Virus record (IMG/VR): IMGVR_UViG_3300027973_002814
Coordinates: 1-35,285 of that record
From: a virus
Length of the DNA: 35,285 nucleotides
Direction: 5' to 3' (one strand)
The first letter of the stretch is position 1. Each line of letters starts with the position of its first letter. Positions 1 to 8,502 of the stretch are shown here, in pieces. A program made the position numbers and the translations under genes. A model generated the notes under the pieces. The model ran no database searches. It had not been told where the DNA came from and saw only the letters and a program-made list of their open reading frames with translations.

Positions 1-1
1 T

Positions 2-634
2 AAACAAGACACTCACGAAAAAGCTGTTCATAGGTATGATAAACACATCATCGAACAAATTTGCGAATTTTATGGAATAAAAAATCCAAAGTTAAAATGT
101 GAAATTTATTTTTCTGATGAGGAAAAGAAATTTGCTTTAGATGTGTTGTCTATTCATTCTTTGTCTACAAACAACTTTATTGTAATTGAACCTCAATCTA
201 ATGATGAATACACCGTTAACAAGCTTTATTCATTTAAAAAATGGCAATTAGTAACAGACGAATTGGTTAAGCTAGGTTTTACTTTAGTTCAAGTAGGAAG
301 AGAAAACAGGGGTAATCGATTAAAAAATGTGATTGATTTAACGGGAAAAACTAGCTTTAGAGAAGCCGCCGCAATTATAAAAAATTCCAGTTTGTTTATA
401 TCTTCAGAAGGTGGATTGATGCACGCCGCCAATGCTGTAGGCGTAAAAAGCGTGATTCTATTCACCGGATTTATTCATCCTAGAATGACAGGTTATCCTG
501 AAAACAAAAACTTGTGGATAGGCAATGATCACGGTCCTTGTGGCATGAAAGTTCGTTGTCCTTCGTGCGCTAAGAATGTTGAAGATCATGATTACTTTGA
601 AATTGTAGAAGCCGTCAAAGGTATAATCAAATGA
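2..634 (+). CDS. GT9 heptosyltransferase-like glycosyltransferase, 5' truncated
   Basis: The reading frame is open from base 2, so the true start lies left of the window; the GTG at 143 is only an internal codon. About 210 residues are visible. The C-terminal part carries the family-9 glycosyltransferase signature: a beta-strand SLFISSEGGLMHAANAVG (near window residues 128-145) corresponds to the conserved D/E-G-x-x-H-x-A-A-x-G nucleotide-sugar site of ADP-heptose:LPS heptosyltransferases. A cysteine-bearing tail (HGPCGMKVRCPSC) follows, of the kind seen in some GT9 proteins. The expected role is transfer of heptose from ADP-heptose to a glycan acceptor. The stop overlaps the next start (ATGA), and the next three genes make ADP-heptose, which supports the donor. 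The acceptor is unknown. Confidence 0.8.
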   Translation, partial: KQDTHEKAVHRYDKHIIEQICEFYGIKNPKLKCEIYFSDEEKKFALDVLSIHSLSTNNFIVIEPQSNDEYTVNKLYSFKKWQLVTDELVKLGFTLVQVGRENRGNRLKNVIDLTGKTSFREAAAIIKNSSLFISSEGGLMHAANAVGVKSVILFTGFIHPRMTGYPENKNLWIGNDHGPCGMKVRCPSCAKNVEDHDYFEIVEAVKGIIK

Positions 635-1551
635 GTATTTTAGTAACAGGTGCAGCAGGATTTGTCGGGTCTAACATTGTAAAAAGACTTAATGATGTAG
701 GTCACTACGATATTTATTTGGTTGATTCTATCAACGACAAAAATGAAAAAAACATTAAAAATGTTAAATACAAAGATCTTATAAGCAAAGAATCTTTTGA
801 TGCTTCCACTCTTGAAAAACTTAAAGAAATAAAAGTTGTATTTCATCAAGGCGCAATTACCGACACTACTTTTAATAATGAAATAGAGATGATGAGAGTG
901 AACTACGATTTAAGCGTAATGATTTTCAATCACTGCGCTTTTAATAATTGTAGCATGATTTATGCTTCATCAGCAGCGGTATATGGAATAGGTGATAATG
1001 GGTTTTCTGAAAATTCTTTTTGCGAAAACCCATTAAATGTTTATGCTGAATCTAAACTAAGATTCGATAATTACGTTAGAAGTTCAAAAGTAAATAACCA
1101 AGTTGTGGGGTTACGTTACTTCAACGTATTCGGAAAAAACGAAGACCACAAATTGAAGATGGCTTCTCCAATAAACCAATTTTATAGACAAGCAAAGAGT
1201 ATAGAAAAGGTAAGGGTTTTTGAAGGAAGCCAAAATTTTAAAAGAGATTTTATTTGTGTAGACGACGTAGTGGACGTCAATATGTTTTTTTACGAAAATA
1301 AAAACATATCTGGAATTTTTAACTGCGGAACAGGACAAACTGCAACTTTTCAAGACGCAGCAGATATGGTGTCAAACCAGTTGAATGTCCCAATAGAAGA
1401 AATACCATTTCCAGATATTTTGAAAGGCAAGTATCAATCATACACCTGCGCTGATTTAACATCTTTAAGATCTGTCGGGTACAAAAAAGAATTTACGTCT
1501 TTTAAAAATGCTGCTTTTGATTATATAGACTTTATGAAAAATTCAGAGTGA
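631..1551 (+). CDS. hldD: ADP-L-glycero-D-manno-heptose 6-epimerase
   Basis: An extended SDR epimerase of 306 residues, the usual HldD length. It inverts C6 of ADP-D-glycero-D-manno-heptose to give the L-glycero form. It has the Rossmann GAAGFVG motif (residues 7-13), a catalytic Y138-x-x-x-K142 (YAESK), the HldD-specific YFNVFG stretch, the HKLKMAS segment (about 173-179) that aligns with the substrate-site lysine region of E. coli HldD, the FEGSQNFKRDFICVDDV block, and the PFPDILKGKYQ C-terminal motif. These are family-diagnostic rather than general SDR features. The start is supported by AAAGG at 617-621. The gene overlaps its upstream neighbour by 4 nt and its downstream neighbour by 1 nt (TGATG), so it is translationally coupled. 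Confidence 0.93.
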   Translation: MSILVTGAAGFVGSNIVKRLNDVGHYDIYLVDSINDKNEKNIKNVKYKDLISKESFDASTLEKLKEIKVVFHQGAITDTTFNNEIEMMRVNYDLSVMIFNHCAFNNCSMIYASSAAVYGIGDNGFSENSFCENPLNVYAESKLRFDNYVRSSKVNNQVVGLRYFNVFGKNEDHKLKMASPINQFYRQAKSIEKVRVFEGSQNFKRDFICVDDVVDVNMFFYENKNISGIFNCGTGQTATFQDAADMVSNQLNVPIEEIPFPDILKGKYQSYTCADLTSLRSVGYKKEFTSFKNAAFDYIDFMKNSE

Positions 1552-1970
1552 TGAAAAAAGTAGTTTTCACAAATGGGTGTTTCGACATTCTTCACGTTGG
1601 TCATATAAAGCTATTAGAAGAATGTAGAAAGTTGTCGTGCGATGGAACTGTTATAATCGGGCTTAACAGCGACGATAGCATCAAAAAATTAAAAGGAAGT
1701 TCCAGACCAATCAACGATCAATATTCTAGAAAAGTATTGCTAGAGTCTATTAGATTTGTTGATGAAGTCATTATTTTTGAAGAAGAAACTCCTGAAAATT
1801 TATTATCGATTATAAGACCTGACGTATTAGTTAAAGGCGGAGATTATTCGATTGAACAAATTGCTGGAAAACAATTTGCAAATGAAGTTATAATATTTTC
1901 TTACTTAGATGGATTCTCTACAACGTCAACCATACGAAAAATATCACAAAATTCTGGTGATAGGCGATAG
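1551..1970 (+). CDS. hldC: Heptose-1-phosphate adenylyltransferase (HldE C-domain type)
   Basis: A 139-residue nucleotidyltransferase matching the adenylyltransferase half of HldE/RfaE. It transfers AMP from ATP to heptose 1-phosphate, giving ADP-heptose. It shows the N-terminal TNGCFDILHVGH motif, with the catalytic HxGH at residues 15-18. It also has GLNSDDSIKKLKG, RPDVLVKGGDY, and a C-terminal STTSTIRKI motif equivalent to the ISSTxxI/R nucleotide-binding signature. I prefer the ATG at 1551, which overlaps the hldD stop, over the GTG one codon upstream. In enterobacteria this domain is fused behind the kinase. Here it is a free-standing protein encoded before the kinase, and the 3' end overlaps the kinase gene by 62 nt in another frame. 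Confidence 0.92.
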   Translation: MKKVVFTNGCFDILHVGHIKLLEECRKLSCDGTVIIGLNSDDSIKKLKGSSRPINDQYSRKVLLESIRFVDEVIIFEEETPENLLSIIRPDVLVKGGDYSIEQIAGKQFANEVIIFSYLDGFSTTSTIRKISQNSGDRR

Positions 1971-2706
1971 CTGCGAAGACATATATCAATATGGAACTTG
2001 TGATAGATTGAGTCCTGAGGCACCTGTTCCGATTTTAAAACTTAATAAGACAGAAATAAAACCTGGCATGTGTATGAATGTAGCCAAGAATCTAGAGGGT
2101 TTAGGCTTAAACGTTGATGTTCTTACGCATAAGAAAAAAATAAAAAAATACAGGTTTGTTGAAGAAAAAAGGTTGGTTCATCTACTGAGGGTAGACGAAG
2201 AAGACTGTCCGGTAGATTCCTTAGTTTGGGATGACGCAGAGTCACTTTTAAAAAATCAAGAATATGATGCAATTGTTATATCTGATTATAATAAGGGATT
2301 TATTAAAGATGACTTGTGCAGAAAGCTAATAGAGTTTGTTGACGGAAAGACTCCTGTCTTTGTAGACACAAAGAAGCAAGACATATCTTGTTATTCAGGT
2401 TGCATAATAAAAGTCAACAAATTTGAAAAAGAAAATATAAAAAAGCTTCCTGACTCAGATTACGAATTAATAGTAACCTTAGGGGAAGAAGGAGCTTTTT
2501 GGAATGACAAAGTTTATCCTACTAAAAAATCTAAATTGTATGACGTTTGTGGAGCCGGGGATACCTTCCTAGCAGCTTTAGTTTATAGTTACGTATCTAA
2601 CAATTCTTTAGAAAATTCTATCATGTTTGCCAACAGATGTGCCAGTCTATCTGTTACTCATTTTGGTAATTTTATTTTGGATAATAAAGATGTCGCCGAG
2701 ATTTGA
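1909..2706 (+). CDS. hldA: Heptose-7-phosphate kinase (HldE N-domain type, PfkB family)
   Basis: A 265-residue PfkB/ribokinase-fold protein matching the kinase half of HldE. It phosphorylates heptose 7-phosphate at C1. Diagnostic segments are ILVIGDSCEDIYQYG (15-29), the heptose-kinase-specific RLSPEAPVPILKLN (33-46), and the catalytic anion-hole/base motif CGAGDT (214-219, catalytic D218). It is shorter than the roughly 315-residue HldE domain, mainly through loss of the region after VLT (about residue 73). The usual GGAxN substrate motif reads GMCMN, so the sugar pocket may be altered. The ATG at 1909 was kept because the next candidate, GTG at 1957, would remove the first beta-strand. It overlaps hldC by 62 nt and the HAD gene by 17 nt. 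Confidence 0.88.
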   Translation: MDSLQRQPYEKYHKILVIGDSCEDIYQYGTCDRLSPEAPVPILKLNKTEIKPGMCMNVAKNLEGLGLNVDVLTHKKKIKKYRFVEEKRLVHLLRVDEEDCPVDSLVWDDAESLLKNQEYDAIVISDYNKGFIKDDLCRKLIEFVDGKTPVFVDTKKQDISCYSGCIIKVNKFEKENIKKLPDSDYELIVTLGEEGAFWNDKVYPTKKSKLYDVCGAGDTFLAALVYSYVSNNSLENSIMFANRCASLSVTHFGNFILDNKDVAEI

Positions 2707-3310
2707 GGCTTTGATATTTGACTTTGATGGAACGCTTTGCAATTCCGAAGACTTGCATAAGTCATGTTTTATTGAATCTTTGAAACTTCATGGATATTCC
2801 TGGTGTTCTAAAAAAGAATTAATTTACCAACTTTCAAAAAATAAAAAAACCTTTAATAAACTTATGTTGTTGTCTGAACAAGGTCTATTAGACAAAAAAG
2901 ACATAATAAACATAAACTCATTGAAGCAAGAGTTAACGATTGACAGAATCAAGACTTCTAAAATGGATGAAGAAGTTTTTAATTTTCTTTTATCTCTAAA
3001 GAACGTAACGTTGGCAATTGCTTCTGATGCCAATAGAAACACAATACTTTCTTTTTTGCAGCATAATCAAGCTTTCGATTTATTCAAACTGGTGGCAACT
3101 AGCGAAGATGTTGGATTAAAAACAAAACCTTCATCTAAAGTTTATGAGTTTGCTTTAAATAAATTGTCAGTATCTTCAGATAAAGTTGCTGTTTTTGAAG
3201 ACACGAACGAAGGTATTGAAGCTGCGACAAACGCAGGAATTCAATTCGTATACAATTGTACATACAAAACTTTACATAATACTTTACAGAAAATTAAGGG
3301 ATCCTTATGA
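2690..3310 (+). CDS. HAD-superfamily sugar phosphatase, possible heptose-bisphosphate phosphatase
   Basis: A 206-residue HAD-IA hydrolase. Motif I is FDFDGT with D11 and D13 as nucleophile and acid/base. A cap region follows, then motif II IASDA, a motif III lysine in KPSSKVYEFAL, and motif IV FEDTNEGIEAA. The beta-phosphoglucomutase-like subclass differs from authentic GmhB, which starts LDRDGT and has no such cap. Position directly after the kinase suggests it removes the C7 phosphate of heptose-1,7-bisphosphate, but that is inference from context; it could act on another sugar phosphate. The start at 2690 (MSPRFEALIF) puts motif I where HAD proteins have it; an upstream ATG in frame would add a hydrophobic, unconserved extension. 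Confidence 0.8.
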   Translation: MSPRFEALIFDFDGTLCNSEDLHKSCFIESLKLHGYSWCSKKELIYQLSKNKKTFNKLMLLSEQGLLDKKDIININSLKQELTIDRIKTSKMDEEVFNFLLSLKNVTLAIASDANRNTILSFLQHNQAFDLFKLVATSEDVGLKTKPSSKVYEFALNKLSVSSDKVAVFEDTNEGIEAATNAGIQFVYNCTYKTLHNTLQKIKGSL

Positions 3311-4950
3311 AGATAGCTGGAGTTTGGCCTGGGCATGATTGTTCTTTTTGCGTTTTAGATGATGGACATCCAATCATCCATGCAGAGTTAGAAAGATACA
3401 ATAGAGAAAAATCTCCTCCTGGAGATGCTGTAGAATTTATGTTCGAAAGATCTCCCGCTGAATCTCAAGAATTGGTGCACATAGCATCTGTTCATCCCAC
3501 CAAAAAAACAAAGCAATATGCTGAGTCTTACAAAAAAGCAGAAGAAATTGTAACGAAAAATGGGGGAAATATACACTTTTTCTCTCATCATAGAGCTCAT
3601 GCTGCAAATGCATTTTATTCTAGCAACTTAAAAGAATCTTTGGTAATAACGATAGATGGTGGCGGTTCTGAAGACGACTCTGGTACAGAAACTGCTTGCA
3701 CCATTTGGTATGGAAATGATTGTAATTTAAAAAATCTAAAAACGTTTAAACCCTACGAACTCAATATTGGAGGAGTTTGGACCAGAATAACTAGATACGT
3801 TTTTAAGTTACAAAATGGATGGCCTCTAGGAGGTGAAGAAGGAACCATCATGGCAATGGCAGCCTTTGGAGATGCCTCAAAGTATGCAGAAGATTTTTAT
3901 AGAATGTTGACAGTAGATATCCTGCCTTCCAGCGTAAAACCTCACAATCAACCTCCTGGAGCTACTTCTGATAAAGATCCTGTGCATCCTTATCTTGAAC
4001 CTTGGGCTGCTATTGCTAGAAAATCTGAGCAAGACAAATTTGATTTAGCTGCCGGGCTTCAGGCTGCAACTGAAGTTTTAATAAAGCAATTAATAGAGTT
4101 TGCATTAACAGCCAGTCCTGCTACTAAAAATCTTTGCATTTCAGGCGGAGTCTCTCTAAATTCAGTTGCAATGGGTAAAATAAAATCTTGGTTCCCAGGA
4201 AGAATAGAAAACGTTTATATTCCGCCTGTTCCATATGACGGCGGCTTGGCTATTGGAGCAGCACAGATTGTTTGGCACGAAGTTTTAGGAAATCCTAGAA
4301 TAGCTTGGCAAAAAAACTTCACTCCTTACTTAGGTGAAGTTTGGGACAAAGGGCACTTTCATGAAACAGTCGCTAAGTATGATGTAGAAGTTTCTGAGTG
4401 TGATTCTGCTAGATTGGCTGATTTGTTAGCTGATGCAAAGATTGTTTCTGTCTTTAACGGAAAGAGTGAATCAGGCAGAAGAGCCTTAGGTAATAGAAGC
4501 ATTTTAGCGGATCCTAGAAATCCGCAAATGAAAGATATTATAAATGAAAAAGTAAAGCACAGAAAATGGTTCAGGCCATTTGCTCCTTCTATCTTGGAAT
4601 CAGACGTTTCTGAATGGTTTGTAGAGTATCAAGAAAGTCCATACATGCAGTTTGTTTTGAAATTTAAAGAAGATAAGAAGAGTTTGGTTCCTGCAGTGGT
4701 TCATGAAGATGGCACAGCTCGTCTACAAACAGTAAGAAAAGAAGATAACGAGTGGTACTTTGACTTTTTAACAAAATGGAAAGAAAAATCAGGAGTGCCT
4801 CTGATTTTAAACACTAGTTTCAACGATAGAGAACCTATCTGCGAAAACGTTTCTCATTCTATCAATTGCTTCTTGGGTACAAAGATTGATTATCTTTTCT
4901 TTCCGGAATATGGATTGATTTTAGAAAGAAAAAAGAAAGATAATTCATGA
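3307..4950 (+). CDS. NodU/CmcH-family O-carbamoyltransferase
   Basis: A 547-residue protein of the family length. It is expected to transfer a carbamoyl group from carbamoyl phosphate, through carbamoyl-AMP, to a sugar hydroxyl. The N-terminal ASKHA-fold domain has GVWPGHDCSFCVLDDG near the start, HHRAHAANAFYSS (94-106) with metal/substrate histidines, and TIDGGG (115-120). The C-terminal YrdC-like domain shows SGRRALGNRSILADPR (about 390-405), FRPFAPSIL, HEDGTARLQTV, and LNTSFNDREP (about 500-509). All are NodU hallmarks. Its start overlaps the HAD stop by 4 nt and has AAGGG at 3296-3300. In a sugar cluster it most likely carbamoylates a glycan residue or nucleotide sugar; the acceptor cannot be named. 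Confidence 0.92.
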   Translation: MKIAGVWPGHDCSFCVLDDGHPIIHAELERYNREKSPPGDAVEFMFERSPAESQELVHIASVHPTKKTKQYAESYKKAEEIVTKNGGNIHFFSHHRAHAANAFYSSNLKESLVITIDGGGSEDDSGTETACTIWYGNDCNLKNLKTFKPYELNIGGVWTRITRYVFKLQNGWPLGGEEGTIMAMAAFGDASKYAEDFYRMLTVDILPSSVKPHNQPPGATSDKDPVHPYLEPWAAIARKSEQDKFDLAAGLQAATEVLIKQLIEFALTASPATKNLCISGGVSLNSVAMGKIKSWFPGRIENVYIPPVPYDGGLAIGAAQIVWHEVLGNPRIAWQKNFTPYLGEVWDKGHFHETVAKYDVEVSECDSARLADLLADAKIVSVFNGKSESGRRALGNRSILADPRNPQMKDIINEKVKHRKWFRPFAPSILESDVSEWFVEYQESPYMQFVLKFKEDKKSLVPAVVHEDGTARLQTVRKEDNEWYFDFLTKWKEKSGVPLILNTSFNDREPICENVSHSINCFLGTKIDYLFFPEYGLILERKKKDNS

Positions 4951-5894
4951 AAAAGATTCTAATCAATAGAAAGATCGTTACTGGACCTTACGGTGGTGGT
5001 AACAATTTTCTAAAATCAATTCATGATTTTTTGCTGAGTAAAAATCATCATATAGTCTATGACCTATCGCACAAGGACATTGATCTGATCATTATGCATG
5101 ATCCTAGGTACGATGAACTGGGAATTTCTGTTAACGAAATAGCTGCTTATAAAAGAGCATTTCCAAAAACCAAAGTGTTGCATAGAATTAATGAATGTGA
5201 CGCAAGAAAAGGAACTAATGAGGTAGATAAACTCCTTATGATTTCTAATTCAATTGCTGATGAAACTGTTTTTATTAGTGAATGGTTGAAAGAATACTTT
5301 GTAAGCAGAGGATTCAATAAGAGCTCCACTGTAATCTATAATGGTTGCAATTCATCATATTTTTATCCAAGAAATAATTTCCAAAAATTGAACTTGGATT
5401 GCCCAGTAAAGATTGTCACTCATCACTGGAGTGACAATTGGATGAAAGGATTCGATGCCTACAAATATCTTGATGAGATTTGTAAGAAGAATTCAGAAAA
5501 ATATCAGTTTACATACATTGGTCGCTATGCTAAACAATATTCACCTGTAGCTACAAAAATAGTAGAACCCTTACATGGTAAAGAATTAGGCGATGAGTTA
5601 AGAAAACATGACGTATATATAACAGCGTCAAGATGGGAACCTTGCGGAATGCATCACATAGAAGGCGCCGCTTCAGGATTACCAGTACTTTACCATTCTG
5701 ATGGAGGCGGCATAGTAGAAGGTTGCCAGAAACACGGAGTGATGTTTTCAAACGTCGAAGAGATGATTACGAAATTGAATGATTTGTTGAATGATTATTC
5801 TTCTATAAGATCAAAAATAGATTATGATTTTTTTTCTATTGATAGATGTATTAAAGACTACTATTCTATAATTGAAAAAATGCTGTTAGGTTAA
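4947..5894 (+). CDS. GT4-type glycosyltransferase (GT-B fold)
   Basis: A 315-residue retaining glycosyltransferase candidate. The N-terminal domain begins with a short strand and a glycine loop (GPYGGGNNFLKS, residues 13-24), as in GT4 acceptor domains. The C-terminal domain has IYNGCNSSYFYP, a THHWSDNWMKGFD substrate-contact region, and the EPCGMHHIEGAASGLPVL segment (near 231-248) with the E-x7-E geometry that binds the donor phosphate/ribose. The mid-protein motif VLHRINECDARKG is frequent in GT4 relatives from O-antigen clusters. It overlaps the carbamoyltransferase stop (ATGA). Donor and acceptor are unknown. Confidence 0.85.
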   Translation: MKKILINRKIVTGPYGGGNNFLKSIHDFLLSKNHHIVYDLSHKDIDLIIMHDPRYDELGISVNEIAAYKRAFPKTKVLHRINECDARKGTNEVDKLLMISNSIADETVFISEWLKEYFVSRGFNKSSTVIYNGCNSSYFYPRNNFQKLNLDCPVKIVTHHWSDNWMKGFDAYKYLDEICKKNSEKYQFTYIGRYAKQYSPVATKIVEPLHGKELGDELRKHDVYITASRWEPCGMHHIEGAASGLPVLYHSDGGGIVEGCQKHGVMFSNVEEMITKLNDLLNDYSSIRSKIDYDFFSIDRCIKDYYSIIEKMLLG

Positions 5895-5897
5895 AAA

Positions 5898-6713
5898 ATG
5901 AAAAGAGCTGCAATAGGTTATCTGAGTTACGTCACAGAAAAAAACAAAAGTTTAAGATTGTTAGATTTTTATAAAAGTCTAGAATCTTTGTCACTTTTGG
6001 ATAAGCAAATTTCAGATATTATTTCTATTGATAATTCTTCAATTTTTGAAGTTAGAGAGGCATTAAGTAACAACAAGTCTTTTGATTTTAAATTTCATTA
6101 TGAAAAAAACTTTTACGACGTTTCTTTGTTTTACACTACGATGTGGTATGCTAAACTAAATTGTTTAGATTATATCTGCTTTTTGTACGATGATTTTATA
6201 GTGTATGATGATGCTCTGCAAGATTCTATAGCTTTTTTAGATTCTAATAAAGAAGTTTCTTGTGTAAGAATCCCAGCATACGATTTCAACAATCAAAAAC
6301 ATTTTGATACAAATTTTACGCCTAAGTCGATAAACCCAGATTCTGTTAGACATTATAATTCAGTTACAACAAAAGCTTTGACTTGGCAAGGACCGTTCAA
6401 CATAAAAAATCATAATTTTTACGTGAATAATTGGCATTATACTTCTAGACCGACTATTTGGAGAAGAGAATATTTTGAAAAAATTCTAGATTCTCAAGGT
6501 TCTATAAGCAAAGTACTACAAGGTTTTGAATCATGGGCTTGTAAGGCTTTTTGTAATGCTAATTTAGTGACAGGAGTTCTAGATAAAGGGATGGTGGTAA
6601 CAACTCCTGTAAAAAACTCAGCGCGAGGAATCGAGGTGAGTCCAAGAGAAGAAGCGGTTATAGACATTCAAGTCGATGAATTGAAAAAAGAATTTGAGAC
6701 GTTCATAAAATGA
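5898..6713 (+). CDS. GT-A-like glycosyltransferase candidate, family unassigned
   Basis: 271 residues. I do not recognise a defined family. Features that suggest a GT2-like GT-A fold are an N-terminal strand followed by IISIDNSS (41-48, position of the nucleotide-contacting D), and a central FLYDDFIVYDDAL (95-107) that resembles the DxD metal site. A SRPTIWRREYFEKIL segment is of the type that follows the acceptor loop. The latter half contains WHYTSRPTIW, echoed loosely by FMMQATLWKKKDF in the product of 8503. No signal peptide or membrane segment is visible. An AGG at 5887-5889 precedes the ATG. Its neighbours are all glycosyltransferase-like, which supports the assignment but does not prove it. 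Confidence 0.6.
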   Translation: MKRAAIGYLSYVTEKNKSLRLLDFYKSLESLSLLDKQISDIISIDNSSIFEVREALSNNKSFDFKFHYEKNFYDVSLFYTTMWYAKLNCLDYICFLYDDFIVYDDALQDSIAFLDSNKEVSCVRIPAYDFNNQKHFDTNFTPKSINPDSVRHYNSVTTKALTWQGPFNIKNHNFYVNNWHYTSRPTIWRREYFEKILDSQGSISKVLQGFESWACKAFCNANLVTGVLDKGMVVTTPVKNSARGIEVSPREEAVIDIQVDELKKEFETFIK

Positions 6714-7699
6714 AAATAATTGCGATAACACCAGATAAAAAACTAGATTCAGTTTGCTCAGTCGTTATCGAAGGAATGAATGAAAGCAATGTTGAAGTAA
6801 TAGCAACTGATCCTGGTAACTCTGTAATTAGAGTATATTCAGAAAAAGAAGTCATTGATCATGCAAAAAACGCTGATTTTATTTTTGCATTTTGGGGAAA
6901 AATAAGAGGAAATAACTCTCCACGTTATCATCTTTTAGAAAAGATAATTAGACCAGAAATATCAGTCTATATCGATGGAAGCGAGTGGACAGCGACTGGA
7001 TATCCTGACGGAGATAAAACAATCTCCGCTCCGTGGGGCAATGTTAATAGCCAAGTTTATGAAGCAAAATTTGACCCTAAAAGGTGTAAAGGTAATCCTT
7101 GGATTAACGAAAGAATGAAAAATTTTTGTAAATGGTATTTCAAAAGAGAATGCTATCCTGAAGATGTAAATCAAGGAATCATACCTTTACCAATAGGCTG
7201 CCAAAATAAGTTTTTTGGAAATTACAACTTAAAAAAAGACATTGATGTATTTTGTTCTTTTGGACAAGTCGCTAACGGGTATCGATACGAGATAGAAAAT
7301 TTTTGTAAAGATCTTAAAAACAAAGGTTATAATGTCGTCGTAAAAAAAGGATTAGAATATCAAGATTATTTGAGACATATTAACAGATCTTATATTTCTA
7401 TTTCTTCGTGGGGAGCAGGAAATAGCTGCATGAGAATGTGGGAAAACATGGCAAATGAATCTTGTTGCTTTGCTCAAAGAACAGAAACTCTATTTCCAGA
7501 TAAACCTGTTGACGGGCAGCATTACGTAGAATACTCTGACATGGATGAATTTAGAGAAAAGATATTCTATTATCTGTCAAGAAAAGAAGAATGCAAAAAG
7601 ATTGGTGAGAATGGACGAAAATTTGTTAAAGAATTTCATTCTGGAAGAGCTAGGTTTGACTACATCATTAGACATTTAACAAGTGGTATACGTAAATGA
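6710..7699 (+). CDS. CgeB-like / group-1 glycosyltransferase
   Basis: A 329-residue GT-B-like protein. The C-terminal third matches the glycosyl-transferase group 1 (CgeB-type) pattern: SISSWGAGNSCMRMWENMAN (about 231-250), where the conserved R-x-E contacts the donor. It is followed by a segment HYVEYSDMDEFREKIFYYL and the closing GENGRKFVKEFHSGRARFDY, typical of these enzymes. The first half has a weaker Rossmann-like pattern (FIFAFWGKIRGNN). It overlaps both neighbours by 4 nt. Donor and acceptor cannot be read. Confidence 0.75.
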   Translation: MKIIAITPDKKLDSVCSVVIEGMNESNVEVIATDPGNSVIRVYSEKEVIDHAKNADFIFAFWGKIRGNNSPRYHLLEKIIRPEISVYIDGSEWTATGYPDGDKTISAPWGNVNSQVYEAKFDPKRCKGNPWINERMKNFCKWYFKRECYPEDVNQGIIPLPIGCQNKFFGNYNLKKDIDVFCSFGQVANGYRYEIENFCKDLKNKGYNVVVKKGLEYQDYLRHINRSYISISSWGAGNSCMRMWENMANESCCFAQRTETLFPDKPVDGQHYVEYSDMDEFREKIFYYLSRKEECKKIGENGRKFVKEFHSGRARFDYIIRHLTSGIRK

Positions 7700-8499
7700 A
7701 AGCTATCAGTTTAGTTTTTGAATATGATTTTGATAAGCAGGTCGATAGTGGCAGGACCTGGGGGAAAACTGGATATAAAACTAAAGATTTTATCTTTGAG
7801 TATTCTGCTGCATCGTTTGCTACTTTCGCTCATCATAATCGTGATGTAACATTCCATCATGAAATAATGACAGATGATAAACATCTGTTGGAAGAAAAGT
7901 TAAAGCAGTATGCAGTGAATTTTTCAAAGCTTTCTATTATTGAAGACAAGCAGGCGATAGCAGGTTGGAAAAATCACAGATATTGTTTTAATCCTGCAAT
8001 GATGCATTTAAAACTTTATGAGAACGAAAAAAATCAAATACTAAAATTGGACAATGATCTTGAATGTAAAAAACCATTAACGGATCTAATAGAAAATAAA
8101 GAAATCATTTTTTGGAAACATGAAAGGAATGTTTCTAAAGGTAGAGAATACTGGGGAGAGAGAGAAGCATCAAGAAAAGCTTTTGGGACCGAAGACTACG
8201 AACTTTATAACATTGGGGTACTAGGTTTGCCTTCAGGAGAAAAATCTTTATTAATAAATGAGATGATTGATGCAGGTTATAAGATGTCAGAAGTTGACAT
8301 AAGCAAAACAGTTCATTTTCCTGAACGACCTGAATTAAAAGTTTCTATTTGGTCTTGCTCAGAACAGACTGCTTATTGTTACATAACTCAAAAAAATAAG
8401 TTGTCTATAAAAACCTGCGAAGATTACATCAATCATCACTGCTATGGTTTTGATTCTAAAAAAGATTGTATAAATGCAGCATCTTTTTTAAGGAAGTAA
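7696..8499 (+). CDS. Putative GT-A glycosyltransferase with DxD motif
   Basis: 267 residues, no clear family. A DxD-like metal motif is placed after a hydrophobic strand (ILKLDNDLE, D119-N-D121), as in GT8 and related GT-A enzymes that use a nucleotide sugar and a divalent metal. The following PLTDLIENKEIIFWKH and YNIGVLGLPSG segments fit the GT-A pattern in which an N-x-G turn follows the metal site. The N-terminus lacks the usual VD-N strand motif, so homology needs profile confirmation. The start overlaps the previous stop (ATGA). Confidence 0.55.
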   Translation: MKAISLVFEYDFDKQVDSGRTWGKTGYKTKDFIFEYSAASFATFAHHNRDVTFHHEIMTDDKHLLEEKLKQYAVNFSKLSIIEDKQAIAGWKNHRYCFNPAMMHLKLYENEKNQILKLDNDLECKKPLTDLIENKEIIFWKHERNVSKGREYWGEREASRKAFGTEDYELYNIGVLGLPSGEKSLLINEMIDAGYKMSEVDISKTVHFPERPELKVSIWSCSEQTAYCYITQKNKLSIKTCEDYINHHCYGFDSKKDCINAASFLRK

Positions 8500-8502
8500 A
8501 TT

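Noticed and set aside
365-374. Recurrent GCCGCC/GCCGC clusters in AT-rich DNA
   Set aside because: They look like paired alanine codons in several genes; I could not count them against expectation and see no pattern of spacing or position.
143-634. Independent 163-residue gene starting at GTG 143
   Set aside because: The frame is open to the left edge with coding-like sequence, so 143 is an internal codon of a truncated gene.
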